NCBI GenBank assembly: GCA_934444895.1
Contig: CAKSDA010000014.1
Span: forward strand, 1-22,312
Direction of reading: 5' to 3'
Origin: an uncultured Eubacteriales bacterium
GTDB lineage: Bacteria; Bacillota; Clostridia; Oscillospirales; Acutalibacteraceae
Length of the DNA: 22,312 nt
Shown: positions 7,658 through 14,339 of the stretch, one piece after another
Numbering within the stretch: the stretch's first letter is position 1
Layout of the letters: each line of letters opens with the position of its first letter
Position numbers and translations under genes: made by a program
Notes under the pieces: generated by a model
Database searches by the model: none
What the model was told of the DNA's origin: nothing
What the model saw: only the letters and a program-made list of their open reading frames with translations

Positions 7658-8026
7658 TCAGAGTACTTCGGGAGCCAGGGAAAGAATCTTTAAATATTCC
7701 TTCTCACGAAGCTCACGGGCAACCGGCCCAAAAATACGTGTTCCACGAGGATTCTTATCGTCACGAATAAGTACGGCTGCATTTTCGTCAAATCTGATGT
7801 AGGTACCGTCACTGCGACGGACACCTTTGGCTGAACGTACTACAACGGCCTTAACTACATCGCCTTTTTTAACTGTTCCACCCGGAGCAGCCTTCTTAAC
7901 AGAAGCAACGATGACATCGCCAATGTTTGCATACCTCCTGCCGGAGCCGCCCAATACACGAATGCACATAATTTCTTTTGCACCAGTGTTGTCGGCAACC
8001 TTGAGGTAACTCTGTTGTTGTATCAC
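7658..8026 (-). CDS. rplN: 50S ribosomal protein L14 (uL14), GTG start
   Basis: This is a 122-residue protein of the family's fixed length. It starts MIQQQSYLKVADNTGAKEI and ends FGPVARELREKEYLKILSLAPEVL. The start codon is GTG at 8024-8026, preceded by AAGGAGG with an 8-nt spacer; no ATG is better placed. L14 sits at the subunit interface, forms bridge B5/B8 and contacts L19. It follows rpsQ by 27 nt. Confidence 0.98.
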   Translation of the reverse strand: MIQQQSYLKVADNTGAKEIMCIRVLGGSGRRYANIGDVIVASVKKAAPGGTVKKGDVVKAVVVRSAKGVRRSDGTYIRFDENAAVLIRDDKNPRGTRIFGPVARELREKEYLKILSLAPEVL

Positions 8027-8053
8027 AGTGTTTTCCTCCTTAACTTGTTACTG

Positions 8054-8311
8054 TTATTTTGCCTTCTCAATTATTTCAACAACGCGCCATCTCTTGTCCT
8101 TAGAAAGCGGGCGGGTCTCCATAACGAGAACTCTGTCGCCTATACCGCACTGATTGTTTTCATCATGTGCTTTAAGCTTTACAGTATTCTTTATAATTTT
8201 CTTGTAGAGCGGGTGCTTAACATTATCTTCAATGGAAACAACTACTGTTTTATCCATTTTATCGCTAACAACCCTGCCTACTCTTGTTTTACGAAGGTTT
8301 CTTTCGCTCAC
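8054..8311 (-). CDS. rpsQ: 30S ribosomal protein S17 (uS17)
   Basis: The product contains the S17 core SERNLRKTRVGRVVSDKMDKT followed by an OB fold with AHDENNQCGIGDRVLVMETRPLSKDKRWRVVEI. I favour a GTG start at 8311 (85 residues, MSERNLRK...), which fits the family N-terminus and has AAAGGCAGG about 9 nt upstream. An ATG at 8332 (92 residues) overlaps the rpmC stop as TAATG but has no ribosome site at the right distance; coupling could still use it. S17 is an early 16S-binding assembly protein. Confidence 0.93.
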   Translation of the reverse strand: MSERNLRKTRVGRVVSDKMDKTVVVSIEDNVKHPLYKKIIKNTVKLKAHDENNQCGIGDRVLVMETRPLSKDKRWRVVEIIEKAK

Positions 8312-8331
8312 AGCTACATACCTGCCTTTCA

Positions 8332-8541
8332 TTACGAGTTAGCGCTGTTTTCCTGGATTTCCCTCTCGCGAAGAACTGTCTTCACTTTGGCAATATCCTT
8401 TTTAACAGCACTGATACGCATTGGGTTTTCGAGCTGATTAATGGCATTTTGGAAACGCAAATGGAAAAGCTCTTTTTTCAAAGAATCAAGCTGATCATTA
8501 AGTTCAGCAACCGTTTTTTCTCTGATTTCCTTAATATTCAT
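8332..8541 (-). CDS. rpmC: 50S ribosomal protein L29 (uL29)
   Basis: This is a 69-residue, mostly helical protein: MNIKEIREKTVAELNDQLDSL, then KKELFHLRFQNAINQLENPMRI, the L29 signature, and a final KDIAKVKTVLRERE helix. L29 with L23 frames the peptide exit tunnel, where trigger factor (encoded at 16689-18236) and SRP bind. Its start overlaps the rplP stop (TAATG), which suggests coupled translation. Length and order are normal. Confidence 0.97.
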   Translation of the reverse strand: MNIKEIREKTVAELNDQLDSLKKELFHLRFQNAINQLENPMRISAVKKDIAKVKTVLREREIQENSANS

Positions 8542-8963
8542 TACTGCTCACCACCCTTTTCCTGTTCAACAAACTTACACTTAATCGGCAGTTTGTTTGC
8601 TGCGAGACGCATAGCCTCTTTTGCAGTGTCAATATCGACACCGGCGATTTCAAACAATACGCGTCCGGGTTTTACAACAGCAACCCAGTACTCCGGTGAA
8701 CCTTTACCGGAACCCATTCGGGTTTCAGCAGGCTTTTCGGTAATCGGCTTGTCTGGAAAAATTTTGATCCAAACCTGACCGCCACGCTTTGTGTAACGGG
8801 TCATGGCAACACGAGCTGCCTCAATCTGGTTTGAAGTAATCCAAGCAGGTTCCAGTGCCTGAAGACCAAATTCACCATAAGTAACCTTATTACCTCTGGT
8901 TGCTGTACCGGTCAAACGACCGCGATGCACGCGACGGTATTTAACACGTTTTGGTAATAACAT
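8541..8963 (-). CDS. rplP: 50S ribosomal protein L16 (uL16)
   Basis: This is a 140-residue protein that starts MLLPKRVKYRRVHRGRLTG. It contains RYTKRGGQVWIKIFPDKPITEKPAETRMGSGKGSPEYWVAVVKPGRVLFE, positions about 58-107, the most conserved part of the family. L16 organises the A-site tRNA-binding architecture of the 50S. The start overlaps the rpsC stop (TGATG) and the stop overlaps the rpmC start. Confidence 0.98.
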   Translation of the reverse strand: MLLPKRVKYRRVHRGRLTGTATRGNKVTYGEFGLQALEPAWITSNQIEAARVAMTRYTKRGGQVWIKIFPDKPITEKPAETRMGSGKGSPEYWVAVVKPGRVLFEIAGVDIDTAKEAMRLAANKLPIKCKFVEQEKGGEQ

Positions 8964-9631
8964 CAGCGGGAACCTCCTTCCCTTTTGCTGTGCTTACGGG
9001 CATCCTGAAGAACCTCTCCCTGATAAATCCATACCTTAACGCCTATACGGCCGTATGTCGTGTTTGCTTCTGCAAATCCGTAATCAATATCAGCACGAAT
9101 TGTCTGAAGCGGAATAGTTCCTTCATGATAATGCTCAGTACGTGCAATTTCCGCACCGCCTAAACGGCCTGAAACCTGAGTTTTTATACCCTTTGCACCA
9201 AGGCGCATTGCGCGGCCCATTGCAAGTTTCATAGCACGGCGGAATGAAATTCTCTTTTCAAGTTGTGCCGCAATGTTTTCTGCAACCAAAGTTGCGTTTG
9301 CATCCGGATTCTTAACTTCTACTATATTAATAAGAACCGGCTTGCCTAACATTTTTTGGCATGTAAGACGAAGCTTTTCAATTTCTGAACCGTTGCGTCC
9401 GATTACGACACCCGGTTTTGCACAGTGAATGTGAATTCTAACCTTTGACGGATCGCGTTCGATCTCAATCTTGGGAACACCGGCGTTGTAAAGCGTCTTC
9501 TTTAAATACTTACGGAGGTTATAGTCCTCAACCAAAGTATCGCCGAAGGCGTTGTCTTTAACAAACCAGCGGGAATCCCAGTTTTTGATTACGCCTACGC
9601 GAAAACCATTAGGATTAACTTTCTGGCCCAT
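8963..9631 (-). CDS. rpsC: 30S ribosomal protein S3 (uS3)
   Basis: This is a 222-residue protein with an N-terminal MGQKVNPNGFRVGVIKNWDSRW, a type II KH domain with the GxxG loop in VVIGRNGSEIEKL at about residues 74-86, and a C-terminal domain with RTEHYHEGTIPLQTIRADIDYG. S3 lies at the mRNA entry channel with S4 and S5 and takes part in mRNA unwinding. AGGAGG lies upstream of the start and the gap from rplV is 18 nt. Confidence 0.98.
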   Translation of the reverse strand: MGQKVNPNGFRVGVIKNWDSRWFVKDNAFGDTLVEDYNLRKYLKKTLYNAGVPKIEIERDPSKVRIHIHCAKPGVVIGRNGSEIEKLRLTCQKMLGKPVLINIVEVKNPDANATLVAENIAAQLEKRISFRRAMKLAMGRAMRLGAKGIKTQVSGRLGGAEIARTEHYHEGTIPLQTIRADIDYGFAEANTTYGRIGVKVWIYQGEVLQDARKHSKREGGSR

Positions 9632-9649
9632 AAACTTTTAACCTCCTTC

Positions 9650-9988
9650 TTAGTCTTCATATTCCCTGAGAACCAGGGTAACATGAGATGTTCTTTTTAA
9701 AATGCGGTGTGCTCTGCCATGATCCTTCGGACGAATTCTTTTTAAAGTAGGTCCGGGGCAAACAAAACACTCTGCAACATATAGCTTTGATACATCCATA
9801 TTATGGTTGATCTCTGCGTTAGCCATAGCTGATTTTAACAGCTTTTCCAGATATTCGCAGGCGGACTTCGGCGTAAACCTAAGAATAGCCATGGCTTTTT
9901 CAACAGGTTGATTGCGGATAAGATCCAAAACAATCTTTACCTTACGGGGTGAAATACGGGCGTATTTCAAAACTGCCCTTGCTTCCAT
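9650..9988 (-). CDS. rplV: 50S ribosomal protein L22 (uL22)
   Basis: This is a 112-residue protein: MEARAVLKYARISPRKVKIVLDLIRN at the start, a central helix LEKLLKSAMANAEINHNMD, and the tunnel-lining hairpin loop LKRIRPKDHGRAHRILKRTSHVT near residues 83-105. Mutations in that loop confer macrolide resistance in other bacteria; the loop here looks complete. It starts 23 nt after rpsS behind GGAGAG. Confidence 0.98.
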   Translation of the reverse strand: MEARAVLKYARISPRKVKIVLDLIRNQPVEKAMAILRFTPKSACEYLEKLLKSAMANAEINHNMDVSKLYVAECFVCPGPTLKRIRPKDHGRAHRILKRTSHVTLVLREYED

Positions 9989-10011
9989 AGTCTAACTCTC
10001 CTTTCGACCGC

Positions 10012-10287
10012 TTACTTACCGGTTGTTTTTGCTCCGGCGTGACCACGATAGGTCCTTGTTGGAGCAAACTCACCGAGCTTATGACCTACCATATCCTCGG
10101 TAACATATACCGGAACATGCTTACGGCCGTCGTGTACTGCGAATGTATGTCCGACAAAGTCGGGGAAAATTGTGGATGCACGGCTCCAGGTTTTAAGAAC
10201 TCTCTTTTCACCGGATTCGTTCATCTCCTGAACTCTTTTCAAAAGTACAGGTTGCACAAAAGGACCCTTTTTAATGCTTCTTCCCAT
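10012..10287 (-). CDS. rpsS: 30S ribosomal protein S19 (uS19)
   Basis: This is a 91-residue protein that starts MGRSIKKGPFVQPVLLKRV and carries the signature VYVTEDMVGHKLGEFAPTRTYRGH at about residues 60-83. S19 pairs with S13 in the 30S head and forms intersubunit bridges. A GGAG site precedes the start and the gap from rplB is 23 nt. Fully ordinary. Confidence 0.98.
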   Translation of the reverse strand: MGRSIKKGPFVQPVLLKRVQEMNESGEKRVLKTWSRASTIFPDFVGHTFAVHDGRKHVPVYVTEDMVGHKLGEFAPTRTYRGHAGAKTTGK

Positions 10288-10310
10288 AATTATAATCTCC
10301 TCTCGTACGA

Positions 10311-11144
10311 TTACTTAGCGCCACGGCGTTTTACGATATATTTATCGGAACGCTTATGCTTATTACGGGTCTTATAGCCCAGAGTAGGTTTGCCCCAGGG
10401 GGTAACCGGACCGGGACGGCCGATAGGCGATTTGCCTTCACCACCACCATGCGGGTGATCGCACGGGTTCATAACCGAACCGCGAACTGTCGGACGCCAA
10501 CCCATGTGACGCTTGCGGCCTGCTTTACCGATGTTGACATTTTCGTGTTCAGGATTGCTTACCTGACCAACTGTTGCCATACATTTTGCAGGAACATTAC
10601 GAAGCTCTCCGGAAGGAAGTCTGAGTAATGCCATGCCGTTTTCCTTTGCCATTAACTGAGCCATGTTACCTGCAGATCTTGCAAGCTGTGCTCCCTTGCC
10701 GGGATAAAGCTCAATGTTATGAACAAATGTACCAACAGGAATGTTGATAAGCGGAAGCGCATTACCTACTTTGATATCCGCATCCGGACCGCTTACAATC
10801 TTGTCGCCGACCTTAAGACCTATCGGTGCAATAATGTAACGTTTTTCACCGTCTTCATATTGTACAAGAGCAATGAATGCTGAACGATTAGGATCGTATT
10901 CAAGAGTCATAACCGTTGCTGTGCAACCAAAACGCTCTCTTTTAAAATCAATTACTCTGTACTTTCTACGGTTTCCGCCACCGCGGTGACGCACCGTAAT
11001 CCTGCCGTAGCTGTTACGGCCGGCATTCTTTTTAATAGGTTCAAGCAAACTCTTCTCCGGTGCTACCTTGGAAAGCTCGGAATAATCGAGAACTGTCATT
11101 CCTCTGTGTCCGGGAGTAGTCGGCTTATAGTGCTTAATTGCCAT
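10311..11144 (-). CDS. rplB: 50S ribosomal protein L2 (uL2)
   Basis: This is a 277-residue protein starting MAIKHYKPTTPGHRGMTVLDYSE. The RNA-binding core has RGGGNRRKYRVIDFKR, and the C-terminal loop DHPHGGGEGKSPIGRPGPVTPWGKP holds the conserved histidine tied to peptidyl-transfer function in E. coli. L2 is needed for subunit association. GGAGAG lies upstream of the ATG. The upstream gap of 78 nt is the longest inside the cluster and contains two inverted repeats, listed separately. Confidence 0.98.
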   Translation of the reverse strand: MAIKHYKPTTPGHRGMTVLDYSELSKVAPEKSLLEPIKKNAGRNSYGRITVRHRGGGNRRKYRVIDFKRERFGCTATVMTLEYDPNRSAFIALVQYEDGEKRYIIAPIGLKVGDKIVSGPDADIKVGNALPLINIPVGTFVHNIELYPGKGAQLARSAGNMAQLMAKENGMALLRLPSGELRNVPAKCMATVGQVSNPEHENVNIGKAGRKRHMGWRPTVRGSVMNPCDHPHGGGEGKSPIGRPGPVTPWGKPTLGYKTRNKHKRSDKYIVKRRGAK

Positions 11145-11173
11145 ATTTGTTTCACTCTCCTATTTGGCTTAGC

Positions 11174-11213
11174 GGGATATTATCCCATACATTGCCGGGA
11201 AAATTTTCTTCCC
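11174..11213 (-). promoter_or_regulatory. Two adjacent stem-loops in the rplW-rplB gap
   Basis: In transcript orientation a GGGAA...TTCCC stem (11213-11197) is followed 10 nt later by GGGAT-AAT-ATCCC (11186-11174), then 29 nt to the rplB start. Neither is followed by a U-run, so they are unlikely to be terminators. They could be RNA processing, stability or protein-binding sites; this is inference. Confidence 0.4.
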
Positions 11214-11222
11214 TTATCGGTT

Positions 11223-11516
11223 TTACATAAGACCGTCAAAGAAATCTATTGTCTTTGACTTTTCGGTAAGTGTTACAACAGCTTTTTTCCAATCGGCTGT
11301 TTTACCGCTGTAGCGGCCAACGCGTTTTGAGCGGCCGCGAACACTTATTGTATTTACCTTTGCAACCTCAACCTTGAAAAGTTTTTCAATTGCTTCTGCA
11401 ATTTCAACCTTATTGGCATCGGAAGCTACTTTAAATGTGTATTTTTTGTCTGCGATAACCGACATTGACTTTTCGGTAATTATAGGAGCTATAACAATAT
11501 CCTGAGCTGCTTTCAT
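11223..11516 (-). CDS. rplW: 50S ribosomal protein L23 (uL23)
   Basis: This is a 97-residue protein: MKAAQDIVIAPIITEKSMSV, KYTFKVASDANKVEIAEAIEKLF near residues 26-48, then VAKVNTISVRGRSKRVGR. L23 is the main docking protein at the tunnel exit for trigger factor and SRP; the trigger factor gene is 5 kb upstream in this window. Its start overlaps the rplD stop (TAATG), so the pair is probably translationally coupled. Confidence 0.98.
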   Translation of the reverse strand: MKAAQDIVIAPIITEKSMSVIADKKYTFKVASDANKVEIAEAIEKLFKVEVAKVNTISVRGRSKRVGRYSGKTADWKKAVVTLTEKSKTIDFFDGLM

Positions 11517-12139
11517 TATGCGTATACCTCCTCAAGCATTTTAACTGCGCCTTTTACGAAAACCAACTTATCGGCATTAACTATGTCGTAAGTATTGATT
11601 GTGTTGTATTGTGCAGTTTTAACACCTTTAATATTTGCCGCACTCTTTATAACTGTCTTGTCGTTTGAATCAAGAACCAAAAGAGTTTTGCCTTCAGCTC
11701 CTATAGCTTTCAGACAATCGACAACAACCTTAGTCTTAAAAGTATCCAGCTTAATTTCATCTACAACAATAAGATCTTTTGTAAGAACCTTATCGGATAA
11801 AGCAGATTTTAAAGCAAGCTGCTTAACTTTCTTATTGAGTGAATAAGAATAATCTCTCGGTTTCGGACCTAAAGCTATACCGCCGTGTCTCCACTGAGGA
11901 GCCCTGATTGAGCCCTGTCTTGCATGACCTGTGCCCTTTTGTCTCCATGGCTTACGACCGCCGCCGGAAACTTCTGTACGGGTTAAAGTGGATTGTGTGC
12001 CCTGACGCTGATTGGCCAAATAGTTAACCACCGCCATGTGCATTACAACCGCGTTGGGTTCAATTCCGAAAATGGAATCATTAAGTTTTACAGTTCCAAC
12101 CTTTTTGCCGGTCATATCTAATACTGCTGCATTAGGCAT
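11516..12139 (-). CDS. rplD: 50S ribosomal protein L4 (uL4)
   Basis: The product from ATG 12139 is 207 residues and starts MPNAAVLDMTGKKVGTVKLND. A GTG three codons earlier lies inside the ribosome site (GGAG, 8 nt from the ATG) and is rejected. The tunnel-facing extended loop TRTEVSGGGRKPWRQKGTGHARQGSIRAPQWRHGG (about residues 45-80) is complete. In E. coli L4 shuts off its own operon through the S10 leader; whether it acts on the leader at 13168-13432 is unknown. Confidence 0.98.
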   Translation of the reverse strand: MPNAAVLDMTGKKVGTVKLNDSIFGIEPNAVVMHMAVVNYLANQRQGTQSTLTRTEVSGGGRKPWRQKGTGHARQGSIRAPQWRHGGIALGPKPRDYSYSLNKKVKQLALKSALSDKVLTKDLIVVDEIKLDTFKTKVVVDCLKAIGAEGKTLLVLDSNDKTVIKSAANIKGVKTAQYNTINTYDIVNADKLVFVKGAVKMLEEVYA

Positions 12140-12156
12140 ATTCAACACTCCTTCCC

Positions 12157-12789
12157 TTAAGCTTTAATGCTGTCTGAAAGAACAACGATTCCGCCTTTGG
12201 GGCCGGGAACGGCGCCCTTAACAGCAATAATGTTGTTTTCAGCATCAACCTTAACTACATCGAGATTCTGAACAGTTACACGCTCAAAACCAAGATGACC
12301 TGCCATCTTTTTACCCTTGGCTACTCTTGAGGGGCTGCTGCTGGCGCCCAAAGAACCGCCGTGTCTTGCAACAGGACCTGTACCGTGCGACATTTTAAGG
12401 CGAGAGAAGTTCCAGCGTTTAATAACACCGGCATAGCCCTTACCTTTACTTCTGCCAACTACATCTACATGATCTCCCTCAGCGAATACATCAGCTTTAA
12501 TAAGATCCCCTACATTGTAAGCGGAAATATCATCAAATCTGAATTCGCGAAGCACCTTTTTAGGAGCTACATCGCCTTTTGCGAAGTGACCCTTCTGGGG
12601 CTTGTTAACCTTTGAAGCCTTAAGATCGGAAAAACCAACCTGTACTGCTTCGTAACCATCGTTCTCAACTGTTTTTTTCTGAACAACCAAACACGGGCCG
12701 GCTTCAATTACAGTTACGGGAACAACGTTACCGTTTGCGTCAAAAAGCTGTGTCATGCCAAGCTTTTTTCCTACTAAACCTTTTTGCAT
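12157..12789 (-). CDS. rplC: 50S ribosomal protein L3 (uL3)
   Basis: This is a 210-residue protein starting MQKGLVGKKLGMTQLFDANG. The family signature FSRLKMSHGTGPVARHGGSLGASSSPSRVAKGKKMAGHLG spans about residues 129-168 and includes the extension that approaches the peptidyl transferase centre; its glutamine is a methylation site in some bacteria, but the matching position here is Val (GTGPVARH). An AGGAGG site precedes the ATG. Confidence 0.98.
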   Translation of the reverse strand: MQKGLVGKKLGMTQLFDANGNVVPVTVIEAGPCLVVQKKTVENDGYEAVQVGFSDLKASKVNKPQKGHFAKGDVAPKKVLREFRFDDISAYNVGDLIKADVFAEGDHVDVVGRSKGKGYAGVIKRWNFSRLKMSHGTGPVARHGGSLGASSSPSRVAKGKKMAGHLGFERVTVQNLDVVKVDAENNIIAVKGAVPGPKGGIVVLSDSIKA

Positions 12790-12815
12790 TATATTTTCCT
12801 CCTTATTGGTTATTG

Positions 12816-12832
12816 GTTGACATTATGTCAAC
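12816..12832. repeat. 17-bp perfect palindrome in the rpsJ-rplC gap
   Basis: GTTGACAT-T-ATGTCAAC reads the same on both strands, apart from the central base. As RNA in the minus direction it can form a 7-bp stem with a TAA loop about 27 nt before the rplC start. There is no U-run after it, so it is not an obvious terminator. It may be an RNA hairpin insulating rplC translation or a DNA operator. Confidence 0.5.
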
Positions 12833-12858
12833 TTGACCAGTCGGCAAGAATCAAAATT

Positions 12859-13167
12859 TTAAAGTTTGATTTCGAATTCTACGCCGGCGGGAAGCTCAAG
12901 ACCTGTCAGAGCTTCAACGGTTTTGTTTGAAGGTCTGAGAATGTCGATAAGCCTTTTGTGGATTCTTGTCTCAAACTGCTCACGACTGTCCTTATATTTA
13001 TGAACAGCACGGAGAATTGTAACAACCTGCTTTTCGGTAGGCAGCGGAACCGGACCTGATACACGGGCTCCTGTGCGCTTAGCGGTTTCAATTATTTTTT
13101 CTGCCGCTTGATCTACCAAAGCATGATCGTATCCCTTAATACGAATCCTGATTTTTTCTTTAGCCAT
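12859..13167 (-). CDS. rpsJ: 30S ribosomal protein S10 (uS10, NusE)
   Basis: This is the first gene of the cluster, 102 residues from ATG 13167, which has GGAGG 7 nt upstream. An open frame continues 20 codons further upstream but lacks S10 homology and crosses the ribosome site. Family text includes MAKEKIRIRIKGYDHALVDQ, RTGARVSGPVPLPTEKQVVT near 34-53 and FETRIHKRLIDILRP near 71-85. S10 is a 30S head protein and, as NusE, joins NusB in rRNA antitermination. Confidence 0.98.
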   Translation of the reverse strand: MAKEKIRIRIKGYDHALVDQAAEKIIETAKRTGARVSGPVPLPTEKQVVTILRAVHKYKDSREQFETRIHKRLIDILRPSNKTVEALTGLELPAGVEFEIKL

Positions 13168-13432
13168 TTGTGTCGCCTCCTTAAAAGTATGGCGGGCAAA
13201 CTTACACGGTGCCGGGTGTTTCACCACAGCACATTTTAAAACCGGATAGGCTGGGGTTGCAGTCTATTCCGGGGGGCAGCTTATTTACTGCCGATTCAAG
13301 CAGCCGCAAGAACCGCATGAATACACCACTTAAGTTTAATCGCCCGGTTTAAAATCGGACATACTCCGCGAAAATTCCCCAACTTGAAGTTGGCCACCTC
13401 TCGCATCAACGCATATCATACGCATAACGTAC
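13168..13432 (-). promoter_or_regulatory. Structured 5' leader of the S10 cluster, candidate attenuator
   Basis: About 265 nt separate the predicted transcription start from rpsJ. In transcript order the leader has CCAAC-TTCAA-GTTGG (13393-13379), then UUUUAAACCGG (13354-13344), a GGCAG/CTGCC hairpin (13292-13275), and CCGGAATAG pairing with CTATCCGG (13272-13264 with 13249-13242, one bulge) directly followed by UUUUAAAA. Finally a GTGC/GCAC hairpin with an inner GGTG-AAA-CACC (13232-13209) ends 41 nt before the start. The CCGG at 13245-13242 can pair either in the terminator-like hairpin or with the upstream AAACCGG, a classic attenuator arrangement. Function is inference; L4-type autoregulation is one possibility. 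Confidence 0.55.
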
Positions 13433-13438
13433 TCAAGT

Positions 13439-13467
13439 ATAATACCACATATTCGCCGCTATTTCAA
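13439..13467 (-). promoter_or_regulatory. Sigma-A-type promoter for the S10-spc-alpha cluster
   Basis: On the minus strand TTGAAA (13467-13462), a 17-bp spacer and TATTAT (13444-13439) form a near-consensus promoter, predicted to start transcription near 13432. Runs of A on the minus strand from about 13468 to 13530 directly upstream of the -35 resemble an UP element, as expected for a strong ribosomal promoter. Confidence 0.8.
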
Positions 13468-13658
13468 GTGTTTTTTTGCCTTTTTTAAAAAATTTTTTAA
13501 AATTAATTCTGACTTTTTTAAAAAATATTTTTGCTTGGCGCAATGCTATATATGTCTTTGTTTTCTATATTACTTTTATAATGCTTTTATATTATTGTTA
13601 TTTTATTGTGTAATTTAAGCTTTGTGCGGTTTTTACTACTTTTTTTGCGTGTTTTTGC

Positions 13659-13687
13659 TTGCAAAAATTGCTAAAAAGTGGTATCAT
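13659..13687 (+). promoter_or_regulatory. Sigma-A-type promoter for carD
   Basis: TTGCAA (13659-13664), a 17-bp spacer and TATCAT (13682-13687) lie about 40 bp before the carD ATG. The -10 matches consensus at 5 of 6 positions and the -35 at 4 of 6. An imperfect TTTTTGC/GCAAAAA inverted repeat (13652-13667) overlaps the -35 and might be an operator, but it may be chance in AT-rich DNA. Confidence 0.6.
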
Positions 13688-13727
13688 TAATATGTTAATA
13701 AAGTGTAAACAATTTGGAGGTAATAAA

Positions 13728-14228
13728 ATGTTTGATATAGGAGACGAGGTTGTTTATGGCACACATGGGATATGCAAAGTGTCCTCAGTTACTGCCATGG
13801 TCACCGGGAAGGAAAAACGCGATTACTTTGTTCTCAATCCTATATTTGACAAACGGGCTGTTTTTTATGTTCCTAAAAATAATGAGCGCCTTACCGCGCA
13901 AATCCGCTGTCTGCATTCTGTTGAAGAAATAAATAAAATGATAGACAGCATTGCAAAGGATCATTTGACTTGGATTGATGATGATTCAAAGCGCAAGGAC
14001 TTTTGCAGTTCGGTAATTAAGGGTGGAAACACGGCAGATATTTTAAAACTGATCGAAATGCTTTACGCAAGGCATAAAGAACTTTGCGCTGCAAAAAAAC
14101 ACTTTCATGTATCGGATGAACGCTTTTTAAGAGACGCAGAAAGACTTGTAAACGACGAGTTCGCATATGTGCTTAAAATTGAACCGGAAGATGTTTCGGA
14201 TTATATTAGGAAAAGACTTTTTGGCTAA
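13728..14228 (+). CDS. CarD/CdnL-family RNA polymerase-binding transcription regulator
   Basis: The ATG at 13728 has GGAGG 7 nt upstream and gives 166 residues; the open frame upstream lacks family similarity. Residues 1-65 (MFDIGDEVVYGTHGICKVSS through KRAVFYVPKNNERL) form the CarD/CdnL/TRCF RNA polymerase-interacting domain. The remaining 100 residues are helical (WIDDDSKRKDFCSSVIKGGN, RHKELCAAKKHFHVSDERFL), matching the DNA-contacting C-terminal domain. CarD proteins stabilise open complexes at rRNA and other promoters in mycobacteria and relatives. The gene is monocistronic, diverges from the S10 cluster and ends at a strong terminator. A role in controlling the neighbouring ribosomal promoter is inference. 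Confidence 0.9.
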   Translation: MFDIGDEVVYGTHGICKVSSVTAMVTGKEKRDYFVLNPIFDKRAVFYVPKNNERLTAQIRCLHSVEEINKMIDSIAKDHLTWIDDDSKRKDFCSSVIKGGNTADILKLIEMLYARHKELCAAKKHFHVSDERFLRDAERLVNDEFAYVLKIEPEDVSDYIRKRLFG

Positions 14229-14280
14229 TTCTTATTTGATTCAACTTCGTTCAATATATATAATTTGACCCATATAATAG

Positions 14281-14326
14281 AATATCGGTTATTTCGGAAA
14301 TAGCTCCGAAGTAACCGATATTTTTA
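14281..14326 (+). terminator. Rho-independent terminator of carD, possibly shared with clpX
   Basis: A near-perfect stem of 17-18 bp (arms about 14281-14298 and 14305-14322, one G-T wobble) with a 6-nt AATAGC loop is followed by a T-run on the plus strand. It lies 52 nt after the carD stop. clpX converges and ends 17 nt away, and on the minus strand the same stem is followed by TTCTATTAT, so it may also stop clpX transcription less efficiently. Confidence 0.9.
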
Positions 14327-14339
14327 TAAACATATTTAA

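Larger units (their letters stand above)
13168..13727. other. Divergent intergenic region between rpsJ and carD
   Basis: This 560-bp gap holds the S10 leader and promoter on the minus strand (13168-13467) and the carD promoter and ribosome site on the plus strand (13659-13727). Between them, 13468-13650 is very rich in A/T runs, with several TATAAT-like words but no convincing -35 partner. No open frame or RNA gene is evident in it. Confidence 0.7.

Noticed and set aside
13168..13227. Upstream extension of rpsJ by 20 codons
   Set aside because: It would cross the GGAGG site of the true ATG, and the residues do not resemble any S10 N-terminus.
13540..13640. Several TATAAT-like words as additional plus-strand promoters
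   Set aside because: The stretch is almost only A and T, and no -35 hexamer occurs at a suitable distance.
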